The notes under the pieces were generated by a model. That model was not told the origin of the DNA and did not search any database. It saw only the letters and a program-made list of their open reading frames with translations. A program made the position numbers and the translations under genes. Shown one piece after another: positions 6,185 through 13,012 of a stretch of 64,000 bases of DNA; the stretch's first letter is position 1; every line of letters begins with the position of its first letter. The stretch is from positions 1 to 64,000 of IMG/VR virus record IMGVR_UViG_3300044647_001578; one strand, written 5' to 3'. The DNA is from a virus.

Positions 6185-6413
6185 TAGCTTCAGGTGAAGG
6201 AATCGGACCTTCATTGTTGGTTTCGGAAACCACTCTACGACCATTATAGGAACCTGAACTGTCTTTGGGGACAATTCGCTTAATTTCATATAAACAGTCT
6301 GGGCATTCGCCCTTGTACAACCATTTACCTGAATCTAAGACAACCATCTCGGTTAGCCTTCCGTCTACGTTTTTATTACAAATAACGCAGAAAGCACTCA
6401 GCCTTACTGTCAA
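6177..6413 (-). CDS. Zinc-ribbon protein, DUF5679-like
   Basis: 78 residues with CVIC (about 9-12) and CPDC (about 37-40), separated by a short beta segment (DSGKWLYKGE), then a polar tail. The layout resembles DUF5679-type zinc ribbons. The start is TTG, overlapping the upstream TGA. Function unknown; it could be a protein- or RNA-binding adaptor. Confidence 0.65.
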   Translation of the reverse strand: MTVRLSAFCVICNKNVDGRLTEMVVLDSGKWLYKGECPDCLYEIKRIVPKDSSGSYNGRRVVSETNNEGPIPSPEAND

Positions 6414-6679
6414 TGAGCATCCGCTTCACGAAGCCATTGATCTTCCCATAATCCGATCAAAGATTTGTTTCCAATATCATCAAAGTAATAACGCTTGGCG
6501 TTACTATTATATGTCCAACCATACCACATATCGCCTTCAGACCATGTTAGATTAGTTGGACCTTCTTTTTCGTATTCCCACAAAGATCTATCTACAGATT
6601 GATATAATCTTACTTCATCAAACACTGCTTTGCGAAGTGGATCCCACCTAAATATTCTATTAACTAACCAATCAATCAT
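6410..6679 (-). CDS. Hypothetical Trp-rich protein
   Basis: 89 residues from MIDWLVNRIFRWDPLRK, with eight Trp and several Tyr. I chose the ATG at 6679 because it overlaps the upstream stop by a few bases; a longer frame up to 6727 would overlap that gene much more. No family is recognised. Confidence 0.6.
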   Translation of the reverse strand: MIDWLVNRIFRWDPLRKAVFDEVRLYQSVDRSLWEYEKEGPTNLTWSEGDMWYGWTYNSNAKRYYFDDIGNKSLIGLWEDQWLREADAH

Positions 6680-6824
6680 TCTTATTCCATTTCTCCCAAT
6701 ACGCAACTCCGTCTTTATCACGGTCATTCCATTCTTCCCCGCTCATGTCAATATCTTTTAACATATCTTCTATGACCAGTTTAAGACGCATAGACCTATC
6801 TAAACCATCATTCATCTTGGACAT
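6672..6824 (-). CDS. Small hypothetical protein
   Basis: 50 charged residues, MSKMNDGLDRSMRLKLVIED to EKWNKND. The start at 6824 gives a 17-base overlap with the preceding micro-gene. An upstream start at 6854 would overlap it by a further 30 bases. Unknown function. Confidence 0.5.
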   Translation of the reverse strand: MSKMNDGLDRSMRLKLVIEDMLKDIDMSGEEWNDRDKDGVAYWEKWNKND

Positions 6825-6918
6825 CTGGATCCTTTTCCCATGTAAGTTTTCCATCTTTGTAAACTGGCCAATACCCTAACGAACGCCAGTCCATCTTCAT
6901 TATTTTAGGCTCTTTCAT
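6808..6918 (-). CDS. 36-residue micro-protein
   Basis: MKEPKIMKMDWRSLGYWPVY to KDPDVQDE. It overlaps both neighbours by about 15 bases, like the rest of this operon. Unknown. Confidence 0.45.
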   Translation of the reverse strand: MKEPKIMKMDWRSLGYWPVYKDGKLTWEKDPDVQDE

Positions 6919-7060
6919 TAGAGATAATTCTCATCTGCTCCATAATTAATGCTTGCTTTCTTTCAAATGCACTAGATTGAGGCTTGGAGGCCAGCCTTTT
7001 TAAATTTTTCTTTTGGCGCTTTATTCCAGCCTGGGACTTTGCTACATTATTTTTTTTCAT
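6905..7060 (-). CDS. Small basic protein with a consensus leaderless promoter
   Basis: 51 very basic residues (MKKNNVAKSQAGIKRQKKNL, then KRLASKPQSS). It is probably nucleic-acid binding by charge, but no domain is recognised. The promoter is the best example in the window: TTGACT (7090-7095), 17 bases, TATACT (7067-7072), six bases, ATG. It heads the operon running down to the glutathione peroxidase and two oxygenases. Confidence 0.6.
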   Translation of the reverse strand: MKKNNVAKSQAGIKRQKKNLKRLASKPQSSAFERKQALIMEQMRIISNERA

Positions 7061-7066
7061 ATAGCT

Positions 7067-7095
7067 AGTATACTATATTAATTCAGGCCAGTCAA
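7067..7095 (-). promoter_or_regulatory. Leaderless sigma70 promoter
   Basis: -35 TTGACT, 17-bp spacer, -10 TATACT, then six bases to the ATG at 7060. It likely controls 6905-7060 and the downstream chain to 4495. Confidence 0.8.
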
Positions 7096-7097
7096 TA

Positions 7098-7217
7098 CTA
7101 GCTTGAGTAGTAATTTGTTGCGTGTTTTTTACAAACACTTATTATTGTAGCCCCTACCTGATCCCAATATAAACTTGGCTTATCACAGTAGTAGCACTTA
7201 TCATTATCTGAACTCAT
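7098..7217 (-). CDS. 39-residue zinc-finger-like protein
   Basis: MSSDNDKCYYCDKPSLYWDQ, then CKKH: a CxxC...CxxH metal-site pattern. A GGGGG Shine-Dalgarno precedes the ATG and a TATAAT lies further upstream. Its end abuts the promoter of the next operon. Function unknown. Confidence 0.5.
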   Translation of the reverse strand: MSSDNDKCYYCDKPSLYWDQVGATIISVCKKHATNYYSS

Positions 7218-7246
7218 ATCTACCCCCTGCTATCTAATCTATTATA

Positions 7247-7837
7247 CTACATCCACAGTTTATCGTATGAATCGTATGCTCTTTCATAAACATATGTTTG
7301 GGTCATATATCTTTTTCCAGAACTCATTTCAAGAACTGAATGTATCTTTTCGCTTGGGAATATTATAATAGACCCAGCCTTTGGCTTAATGCATATACCA
7401 TCGTTTGGGAAATCTATCTCCCCGCCGATATAGTCGTCATTTAAATAGAATAAAATGGTTAGAGTTGGTCGGACGGGATTGCCGTTGTCCTGCACGTAGC
7501 TATATGCGTCGTTGTGTGGTGCTAACTTAGTTCCAGGGTTATACTCTCTAAATAACCACTTGCCGCTGTCTATGTTTTCTATTGGTAGGCTGTTAGAGTA
7601 CTCGATCAGACACTTTTGATATAAATCAAGAATTACTGGGTACAATCTTTCTTCTGGCCATACGCTAGTAGATCTACCTTTAATTGTGTAATCTTCAATA
7701 CCTGGTCCTGACCCACCTTTATTGGTGTACTCAACCCAGTTATCTTTTAACAAAACCTCTTCAAGAATTTTTGCTGGATCTTCTACAACACCCTGCCATT
7801 CCCAAATTAAATTATCTCTTTTAATTAAATTAATCAT
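7247..7837 (-). CDS. 2OG-Fe(II) oxygenase, prolyl-4-hydroxylase-like (C)
   Basis: 196 residues with H108-x-D110 (APHNDAYS), H166 (EKIHSVLE), R176, and YIGGEIDF. All iron and 2-oxoglutarate ligands are present. The ATG follows GAAGGG and overlaps the stop of the upstream micro-gene. It is the third oxygenase in 3.4 kb, but not adjacent to A and B and under separate control. Substrate unknown. Confidence 0.88.
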   Translation of the reverse strand: MINLIKRDNLIWEWQGVVEDPAKILEEVLLKDNWVEYTNKGGSGPGIEDYTIKGRSTSVWPEERLYPVILDLYQKCLIEYSNSLPIENIDSGKWLFREYNPGTKLAPHNDAYSYVQDNGNPVRPTLTILFYLNDDYIGGEIDFPNDGICIKPKAGSIIIFPSEKIHSVLEMSSGKRYMTQTYVYERAYDSYDKLWM

Positions 7838-7964
7838 CTTGACCCTTCACTGCAAACATTGTCTCGCATTTAGTGCAGACATCGTAGTCTATTCTTGTAA
7901 ATGGACAAAACCCAGCATGCTGAATCTTATGTCCAAACATCTTGCATAGCAATTTCTTTATCAT
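7830..7964 (-). CDS. Small Cys/His-rich protein (DUF1660-like)
   Basis: 44 residues starting MIKKLLCKMFGHKIQ, with FCPF and CTKC further on. The LLCKxFGHK start followed by a CxxC is the pattern of DUF1660-type phage zinc proteins. It overlaps both neighbours by 4-8 bases. Confidence 0.55.
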   Translation of the reverse strand: MIKKLLCKMFGHKIQHAGFCPFTRIDYDVCTKCETMFAVKGQDD

Positions 7965-8176
7965 ATAGTTCTGTCCTTTAGTCTAAGCCATCTTCCATAC
8001 TTGTTTGGAACATCTGCCCCAATGTACTCTTGGCCAGTCTCTAAGTCTATCAGCAACCATTTTCCTGGTGCTTTTGTATGTATTGTTAGGTCTACAGCTT
8101 TTGGAAACTCTTCTACTTCCGCCCCTTGATACATTTTAGGCAGAAAACTATATGCGTTATTTAAAAGTCTTCTCAT
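7961..8176 (-). CDS. Hypothetical conserved phage protein
   Basis: 71 residues. The core APGKWLLIDLETGQEYIGAD followed by YGRWLRL resembles a small beta-barrel protein seen in actinophages with no known function. -10 TATAAT (8183-8188) is six bases from the ATG, so the mRNA is leaderless and this gene heads the short operon that includes oxygenase C. Confidence 0.65.
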   Translation of the reverse strand: MRRLLNNAYSFLPKMYQGAEVEEFPKAVDLTIHTKAPGKWLLIDLETGQEYIGADVPNKYGRWLRLKDRTI

Positions 8177-8182
8177 TATACT

Positions 8183-8188
8183 ATTATA
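8183..8188 (-). promoter_or_regulatory. Leaderless promoter -10
   Basis: TATAAT with six bases to the ATG at 8176. Confidence 0.65.
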
Positions 8189-8273
8189 CTATAGAGCTTT
8201 CTTCTATTCTATCCACTGCATCATCAATTGTTGGTGAGTGTTCTTTTGTGCAACTGCCGCACTCTCTACACAT
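8184..8273 (-). CDS. 29-residue Cys-rich micro-protein
   Basis: MCRECGSCTKEHSPTIDDAV to EESSIV; three Cys in the first eight residues. It starts inside the end of the DUF2061 gene with GGGGAAG upstream. The size is small, so support is modest. Confidence 0.4.
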   Translation of the reverse strand: MCRECGSCTKEHSPTIDDAVDRIEESSIV

Positions 8274-8481
8274 TTCTTCCCCATTTAACCTTATTCCAAC
8301 CACGTTCATGGAAATAATAAAGTATTGTTTTTGTAAATACTTCAAAGCTGGCTATTGCGCCTGCTGTTACTGGCTCTTTAGTTATTGCCCAAGATATTAC
8401 AAATGTGTCTGCTGTTCCAATAATTCGCCAAGTAATTGCTTTTAATGCAGACCTTTGTTTGGTCACCTTCATGATGGCCAC
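8266..8481 (-). CDS. DUF2061 membrane protein (copy 1)
   Basis: 71 residues. Motifs: SALKAITWRIIGTADTFVIS, then SFEVFTKTILYYFHERGWNK. Two hydrophobic helices and the YYFHERxW signature match DUF2061 membrane proteins, whose function is unknown. In bacteria I recall members near sulfate-activation genes. Here it follows the APS-kinase-like fusion by 36 bases. The start is GTG 8481 or ATG 8472. A second copy lies at 10308-10526, after a different enzyme. Confidence 0.8.
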   Translation of the reverse strand: MAIMKVTKQRSALKAITWRIIGTADTFVISWAITKEPVTAGAIASFEVFTKTILYYFHERGWNKVKWGRNV

Positions 8482-8517
8482 TCAATATTATTGTCTTTTG
8501 TTACAAGATTCCAAATT

Positions 8518-9273
8518 TTAGATGCCCATTTCTTTACGCTTTTGCGTAGCACTGATCGCTTCAATTTCTGCTCCTAACGAGACTTGCTCAATCTTATATC
8601 CAACATCTCTTCCATATACAATGTTAGTAATGTTTGGCATCTTAATTACCATTGCTTTATCCATTACTGGATCCTGTGCAATATATCCCTTTACCTGATC
8701 AAAATCCAAAGGGTCTTTTGCGCTAGTATTATATGTATTCCTTACCCCAAGCATTACTTGCTCTGTTCTATTTACCGCTTCTTCATACAAAGCATGGTGC
8801 CCTTCATGCCAAGGTTGATATCTCCCTAGCATTAGTGTTGTTGGTTGTCTCCAGTCGTGTAATTGAAAATCAACGCAGGCTATTCTAGCTGCAACATCAT
8901 ATTCTGTCATGTCGTCAAAGGTTAAGTCTGGGTTTGCTGGTGTTTCCCACATAGCAGTTGTGTCTGGGAAATCTCTAACTGGATTTCTGTTCATCCAAAC
9001 CACTTTGTCTGGGTTTCCAAATGATGCTCTTGTCTCTGCTGTTGGATTAATGAAATCAACAACTACATTATGCCCTTGTTTTGCCAATAATCTTGACAAT
9101 GCGCCCATTCTACGAGCCTGCTCAATTCTGTCTTCTGCAGTGAATCCAAGATCCTTGTTTAGCTCTGCTCTTACTTCATCGGCATTTAAATGTATTCCAT
9201 TAATTCTGTCCGCTAACTCTTTTGCAAATGTTGACTTACCAGATCCTGGCAGACCAATTACTTGAATAATCAT
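8518..9273 (-). CDS. APS-kinase-like / nucleotidyltransferase fusion
   Basis: 251 residues in two domains. Residues 1-140: P-loop kinase of the adenylylsulfate-kinase type, with GLPGSGKST at 7-15 and DFINPTAETR around 73-82. Residues 145-251: cytidylyltransferase-like HxGH domain, with GRYQPWHEGH at 150-159 and the closing ISATQKRKEMG. By family it would phosphorylate a small acceptor and transfer a nucleotide. Similar fusions occur in environmental phages as possible auxiliary metabolic genes. The real substrates are not evident; a role in sulfur activation is only inferred. It has its own operator-like promoter at 9303-9332. Confidence 0.85.
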   Translation of the reverse strand: MIIQVIGLPGSGKSTFAKELADRINGIHLNADEVRAELNKDLGFTAEDRIEQARRMGALSRLLAKQGHNVVVDFINPTAETRASFGNPDKVVWMNRNPVRDFPDTTAMWETPANPDLTFDDMTEYDVAARIACVDFQLHDWRQPTTLMLGRYQPWHEGHHALYEEAVNRTEQVMLGVRNTYNTSAKDPLDFDQVKGYIAQDPVMDKAMVIKMPNITNIVYGRDVGYKIEQVSLGAEIEAISATQKRKEMGI

Positions 9274-9302
9274 TTTACTTCTCTCTGTTTATAAATAACA
9301 CA

Positions 9303-9332
9303 CCCTACATAAGTATTATACTATATGTAGGG
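9303..9332 (-). promoter_or_regulatory. Palindromic operator around the -10 of the kinase fusion
   Basis: CCCTACATA (9303-9311) and TATGTAGGG (9324-9332) form a perfect 9-bp inverted repeat with a 12-bp spacer that contains the minus-strand -10 TATAAT (9315-9320). A dimeric repressor bound here would block transcription of 8518-9273. Confidence 0.65.
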
Positions 9333-9350
9333 CATGCTAGCAATGACTTG

Positions 9351-9557
9351 CTATACTTTTTTTCTGCCTGATTTTTTAGGCGGCTTTGGAATTAAACTTG
9401 TTTCTCTTCTTATTCCGTGCTTATTGGTATCAATTTTTACACCTTGTCTTGGATACCTTTTAGGTGTTTCTCTACTTGTAACGGCTCCTGCTGAAGCTCC
9501 TGCATTTGGTGCTGGTGTCGTACTCGTGCCGTCTTCTTTTTTAAAACTATTAGTCAT
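9351..9557 (-). CDS. Small basic, Pro/Lys-rich protein
   Basis: 68 residues, probably disordered, with a basic end (KPPKKSGRKKV). It overlaps the preceding 35-residue gene. No domain is recognised; the charge suggests nucleic-acid binding. Confidence 0.5.
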   Translation of the reverse strand: MTNSFKKEDGTSTTPAPNAGASAGAVTSRETPKRYPRQGVKIDTNKHGIRRETSLIPKPPKKSGRKKV

Positions 9558-9657
9558 TGGTTAAGCCTGACTCACCATCTCTAGATACATCTGTAATTGT
9601 GACTGGGGTGGCGCCTTGGGTGCTACCCAATGATTCGCATCCACATTCAATACACAT
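9550..9657 (-). CDS. 35-residue Cys-rich protein
   Basis: MCIECGCESLGSTQGATPVT to GESGLTND. The MCxxCGC start is shared with several small conserved phage and bacterial peptides, probably metal-binding. Both ends overlap neighbouring genes (TAATG before it, ATGACTAA after it). Confidence 0.5.
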   Translation of the reverse strand: MCIECGCESLGSTQGATPVTITDVSRDGESGLTND

Positions 9658-9806
9658 TATACGCCTCGATTTGCCCAGGCGTTAGCCCAGTAATCTGTTG
9701 CGTCTGCAACTGGTGCTGACTTTGCTTCTGCTTTTGGCTCTGCTTTTACTTCTTCTTTAACTTCAACAACTGGTGTTGTATCAATATCTTTTGTGTTATC
9801 TGACAT
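9657..9806 (-). CDS. 49-residue Ala/Lys/Glu-rich protein
   Basis: MSDNTKDIDTTPVVEVKEEV, an Ala/Lys/Glu-rich middle, and the ordered end TDYWANAWANRGV. Mostly disordered or helical. It overlaps its neighbours as TAATG. Function unknown. Confidence 0.5.
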   Translation of the reverse strand: MSDNTKDIDTTPVVEVKEEVKAEPKAEAKSAPVADATDYWANAWANRGV

Positions 9807-9808
9807 TA

Positions 9809-9967
9809 TTACTTACCGTTCTGTCCGAGGCCTGCGCCATCTTGTGTTGACTTATCTGTTGCTGCAAAAGCTGCTGCTGGTGCCTGTCCTGTTGGGTTTA
9901 GATCAAGGTTGTTTGTGTTTCCAGCCTTAACTTCGTTAAATCCTGTTAAATTCAATCCGTCTGTCAT
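9809..9967 (-). CDS. 52-residue hypothetical protein
   Basis: MTDGLNLTGFNEVKAGNTNN to DGAGLGQNGK, low complexity and Asn/Ala/Gly-rich. It has a good AGGAG Shine-Dalgarno and is preceded by an extended -10 TGCTATAAT (hexamer 10025-10030) and a leader with a GTGG/CCAC hairpin. It heads the short operon with the next three genes. Confidence 0.5.
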   Translation of the reverse strand: MTDGLNLTGFNEVKAGNTNNLDLNPTGQAPAAAFAATDKSTQDGAGLGQNGK

Positions 9968-10024
9968 TTTCTTACTCCTATAGGTTATTTATTTAAGTGG
10001 GACTAGTATTCCACTTATCCCTCT

Positions 10025-10030
10025 ATTATA
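10025..10030 (-). promoter_or_regulatory. Extended -10 promoter for 9809-9967
   Basis: TGC-TATAAT, giving a leader of about 50 nt that contains an AAGTGG/CCACTT hairpin (about 9994-10016). Confidence 0.55.
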
Positions 10031-10042
10031 GCATTTAGTTGA

Positions 10043-10165
10043 TTAGGATCTGTATTTTTTATGCCAGCAGGAATCACAGATATCTATGATTCCACCCTCT
10101 GGTTTAGCAGCTAATCTACTAGATTTATTACTACATCCTGCTATTTCACAGAATTCACCGAACAC
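10043..10165 (-). CDS. 40-residue zinc-finger protein, GTG start
   Basis: Reads MFGEFCEIAGCSNKSSRLAA, then ICDSCWHKKY: C-x4-C...C-x2-C plus His. I recall related small zinc proteins in actinophages. The GTG overlaps the previous TAG. Confidence 0.5.
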   Translation of the reverse strand: MFGEFCEIAGCSNKSSRLAAKPEGGIIDICDSCWHKKYRS

Positions 10166-10308
10166 TATTTAGATCCTTTGGCTGTTTGGCCACGGTACCC
10201 TGTCTTCTTCTTATTCATTGATCCTGGCTTCTTGTAACCAGCGCCATTTGGAGTTGCTGCAATTCTTTGCTCTAAAGCTTTTTTAATTTTATCGTGGTGC
10301 TTTCCCAT
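10165..10308 (-). CDS. 47-residue basic protein
   Basis: MGKHHDKIKKALEQRIAATP to GQTAKGSK, strongly basic. It overlaps the DUF2061 gene before it (TAATG) and the zinc protein after it. Possibly nucleic-acid binding; unknown. Confidence 0.5.
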   Translation of the reverse strand: MGKHHDKIKKALEQRIAATPNGAGYKKPGSMNKKKTGYRGQTAKGSK

Positions 10309-10526
10309 TATTTTACCTTATCTCCAAACTTTGACCATACTCTTTCGTGTAAAAAGTATCCAATCATTTCGCATGCCGTGTATATGATTGCAAATGCTCC
10401 AGAATATTCCCAATGTGCTTCTCCAGTAATAGCTTTTTCAAAAAAATAAACCATTGTTCCAACAAACCCAATATGAACTGCTGGCCAGGTTATTGATTTG
10501 TACAAACTTCTTTTATTCGATTCCAT
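10308..10526 (-). CDS. DUF2061 membrane protein (copy 2)
   Basis: 72 residues with SLYKSITWPAVHIGFVGTMV and YFLHERVWSKFG, the same helix-helix-FHERxW design as the copy at 8266. The two are clearly divergent (few identical residues outside the motifs). It starts inside the end of the luciferase-like monooxygenase gene (14-base overlap), so the two are translationally coupled. Function unknown; the coupling suggests a membrane partner for that enzyme or its product. Confidence 0.75.
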   Translation of the reverse strand: MESNKRSLYKSITWPAVHIGFVGTMVYFFEKAITGEAHWEYSGAFAIIYTACEMIGYFLHERVWSKFGDKVK

Positions 10527-11319
10527 TTTGCTCCTTTATAAGCTCTTCAATTATATCATGTACACGACCTGACTGTGGATCGTCCATATGATCATGCACT
10601 AGCAGGTCGCTAATGCCTATTGATTTTAAGTAATTAATTTTATTTATTAGATGTTCTTTTGTGCCACAAATGAATAAAAGCTTTTCTGATTCGCTGAAGA
10701 ACTCTTCTCCAAAACGGTCAGCTTCTTCTTGTGTATCTCTTATGACTAGTCCAAAACAAATCATTTGATTTTTATTATGAACTGGATTCCTGCTTTTTAA
10801 ATGATCTTCGTGCCTATTTATCATAGAAAGATGAGTAGCATTATGCTTTATTGCTAGTTTTCTTGTTTCGTCTGAGTGCCCTCCCATAACTATTGGTGGT
10901 TTAGACCTTAATATATCCATATTTAAAAACTTATCAAGCCATATGTCTGTGTAATTAATCCTAGATTCAGTTGTTTGAAGGAACTGGCTTACTAATACTA
11001 GATCTTCTACGCTTGTTTCCCCCGCATGAATATCACCAGAGACTACATTCAAAATTATTTTATTGGGCGCCATCTCATTTATTGATTGGCATATCATTGC
11101 CATATACTCGGGGCTTATTGCATAAGTTCTAATTGCAATCATATATTTTAATTTTTGCTTTGAAGACATAACTCTTACTGCCTTTGTCAAAAAATCTGGT
11201 ACTTTCGAATGATACACAAGTAGTACTGACTCGTAGCCAGCTTTTTCTAGCCTTGCCGAAAGTTCTGACAAATATTCAATCGACTGCTCGTTGCCTCTTG
11301 TCATACAATGAAATTTCAC
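10513..11319 (-). CDS. Luciferase-like (LLM) flavin-dependent monooxygenase
   Basis: 268 residues. The TIM-barrel pattern of LLM/SsuD-type enzymes is visible: LEKAGYESVLLVYHS, then KLKYMIAIRTYAISPEYMA, then APNKIILNVVSGD, and later KPPIVMGGHSDETRKLAIKH. Family members oxidise alkanesulfonates or other substrates with reduced flavin (or F420) and O2. The length is shorter than SsuD (about 380), so the insertion segments are reduced. ATG with AAAGGA. It is coupled to a DUF2061 protein. An uncommon phage gene; the substrate cannot be told. Confidence 0.75.
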   Translation of the reverse strand: MKFHCMTRGNEQSIEYLSELSARLEKAGYESVLLVYHSKVPDFLTKAVRVMSSKQKLKYMIAIRTYAISPEYMAMICQSINEMAPNKIILNVVSGDIHAGETSVEDLVLVSQFLQTTESRINYTDIWLDKFLNMDILRSKPPIVMGGHSDETRKLAIKHNATHLSMINRHEDHLKSRNPVHNKNQMICFGLVIRDTQEEADRFGEEFFSESEKLLFICGTKEHLINKINYLKSIGISDLLVHDHMDDPQSGRVHDIIEELIKEQNGIE

Positions 11320-11357
11320 TATTATCCTTTGTTCAATAACAAGTCTATCATTTAAAC

Positions 11358-11393
11358 ATTAAAGGGGCAAGACCTAAGTCCCGCCCCTTTAAT
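11358..11393 (-). terminator. Strong intrinsic terminator
   Basis: ATTAAAGGGGC (11358-11368) and GCCCCTTTAAT (11383-11393), an 11-bp stem with a 14-nt loop, directly after the secreted-protein gene. Confidence 0.85.
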
Positions 11394-11402
11394 TTAAGTT
11401 AT

Positions 11403-12470
11403 TTACTTCTTTAGTGCGACCTTTAGCTTAGGGAACTTCTTGTTCCACTTAGTTGCAAGCGCATTGTATTCCGCCTTGTATTTTGCTGCTGCTGTTGCTG
11501 CTGCTAGATCAGACGCTACCTTAGCGGTAACTGTTGCTGAATCTGATGCTGCCTTTGCGTCTGCAAGTGCCTTATCTGCTGCAACCTTATCTGCTGCACG
11601 TCCAGCACGTTCTGCTGCTAGTGCAGCATTAGATGTTGCAAGTGCTTGGTTTGCTGCTGCAAGTTCTGCATTCTTTGCTGCAAGTTCTGCTGCAATATCA
11701 CGAACTACAATTGTAGCGCTTACAGAACCGACTGGTGCTGCTAAGCCTGTTACGGCTGTTGCTACTGTTGCATATGCAACTACTGTAATTGAACCAGTTG
11801 CAGGTACTGTTACAGTCTGCTCTTTTGTTCCAAGTGTTGCTGTTGCTGTGTCAGTAGTTAGCGCTGTTGCCAGTGCTGCTCCAGAGCTTGAAACCAAAGT
11901 ATTAATTGTGGCCCCACCCTTTAGATTACCAAACACGTCGTATCCTGATACCTTGAGTACCTGTGATGTACCTGCTGCTGCTGATGCAGGAGCGGTTAGT
12001 GTAATTGAGTTCAAAGCACCTGCGGTACCTTGTACGTAATAAACTGTTGTAGTTCCAGCACGAGTAATCGATACTGATCCTACTGCTGTACTTTTAGTAT
12101 ATACATAAAAGTCTGCTGATGTTCCAGTTCCTGTTGCAATTGATAGCGTTGAGGTTCCAGATGATGCTGTTACTGCTGCACCAGATGCTGCAAGCGCAGG
12201 AACAAGTGTTGCATTTACTGCAACTGCTGTTACTACTGTTCCAGTGTCTACTGCTGTTACGGCAATCTTCAATGCATCTGCTGCATCGATGCTGTTATCT
12301 GCTGGTACTGGTAGTGCTACAGGTGTTGTTACTACTGTTCCACCTGTTGCTGCAGATCCCGCAACCGTTAGGGTTACAGTTCCAGCGTTAGCGATAGCTG
12401 CTGGCGATACAAGCATTGTGCTAGTCAGGGCTGCAGCGATGATTAGCGTTACTTTCTTAAATGAGTTCAT
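11403..12470 (-). CDS. Secreted Ala/Thr-rich protein with C-terminal coiled coil
   Basis: 355 residues. A Sec signal peptide is clear (MNSFKKVTLIIAAALTSTML, cleavage likely after AIANA near residue 29). It is followed by a low-complexity Ala/Thr/Val beta-rich region with Ig-like segments (about 30-255), then a long Ala-rich helix/coiled coil (about 258-335), and a basic end (KKFPKLKVALKK). It looks like a bacterial surface-layer or cell-wall-associated protein rather than a virion protein. AGGAG Shine-Dalgarno and a strong terminator suggest high expression. It follows the thioredoxin and subtilase genes in the same operon. Confidence 0.75.
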   Translation of the reverse strand: MNSFKKVTLIIAAALTSTMLVSPAAIANAGTVTLTVAGSAATGGTVVTTPVALPVPADNSIDAADALKIAVTAVDTGTVVTAVAVNATLVPALAASGAAVTASSGTSTLSIATGTGTSADFYVYTKSTAVGSVSITRAGTTTVYYVQGTAGALNSITLTAPASAAAGTSQVLKVSGYDVFGNLKGGATINTLVSSSGAALATALTTDTATATLGTKEQTVTVPATGSITVVAYATVATAVTGLAAPVGSVSATIVVRDIAAELAAKNAELAAANQALATSNAALAAERAGRAADKVAADKALADAKAASDSATVTAKVASDLAAATAAAKYKAEYNALATKWNKKFPKLKVALKK

Positions 12471-12517
12471 TTAATTTATTCTCCTTATTTCCTCTGCCTC
12501 TTGATGAGAACAGAAAT

Positions 12518-12718
12518 TTAGTTTAGTTCTATTACTTTTACTTGGAAAGAGCACGGATCTCCGCCTTCATCCCATTCTTGCATTTCTTCTTCTGTCATTG
12601 GTGGACCATCGTGTGTATTACAAAATACATCAGAAATCCATCCTCTGTCATAACCATTCTTGAGCCATATTTCAAACTCTACATGATTAATGTATCCTTC
12701 TTTATCTTCTAGATCCAT
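12518..12718 (-). CDS. Hypothetical conserved phage protein
   Basis: 66 acidic residues including WISDVFCNTHDGPPMTEEE and WDEGGDPCSF. I recall this FCNTHDG...EEEMxxWxxGGDPC pattern from actinophages; function unknown. It overlaps the thioredoxin gene. Confidence 0.65.
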   Translation of the reverse strand: MDLEDKEGYINHVEFEIWLKNGYDRGWISDVFCNTHDGPPMTEEEMQEWDEGGDPCSFQVKVIELN

Positions 12719-13011
12719 TCTGAAAGCTCCTCAAGCATTACGTGCTTGGGCTTTGCGCCAGAAATAGTTTTAACTGGGACCCCTGACTTAAATAGTACCA
12801 TATAAGGTATGGAGGTTACAGAGTATTCTGCTGATTTGACAGGATTTTCATCAACATTTAACTTTCCGACCCATAAACCACGCTCATTTGATATCTCGTC
12901 TAGTATTGGAGATATTCTTTTGCATGGTCCACACCATGGTGCCCAAAAATCTATAAGCACCAACTTGTGATTCTGCAATACAGAATCAAAAGATTCGTCT
13001 GTGACTATCAA
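12709..13011 (-). CDS. trxA: Thioredoxin
   Basis: 100 residues, a complete small thioredoxin. Active site DFWAPWCGPC with Cys27/Cys30, cis-Pro in TSIPYM, and FKSG before the last strand. It reduces disulfides and could regenerate the phage glutathione peroxidase or serve the host reductase. The start is TTG, with GGAGAG placed just before it and the upstream TAA between. It sits between a subtilase operon and a secreted protein. Confidence 0.92.
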   Translation of the reverse strand: MIVTDESFDSVLQNHKLVLIDFWAPWCGPCKRISPILDEISNERGLWVGKLNVDENPVKSAEYSVTSIPYMVLFKSGVPVKTISGAKPKHVMLEELSEWI

Positions 13012-13012
13012 C

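Noticed and set aside
11440-12474. Plus-strand frames opposite the secreted Ala/Thr-rich protein
   Set aside because: They are composition shadows (Ala/Ser and Leu/Gln runs) with no start signals; the minus-strand gene has a signal peptide, Shine-Dalgarno and terminator.
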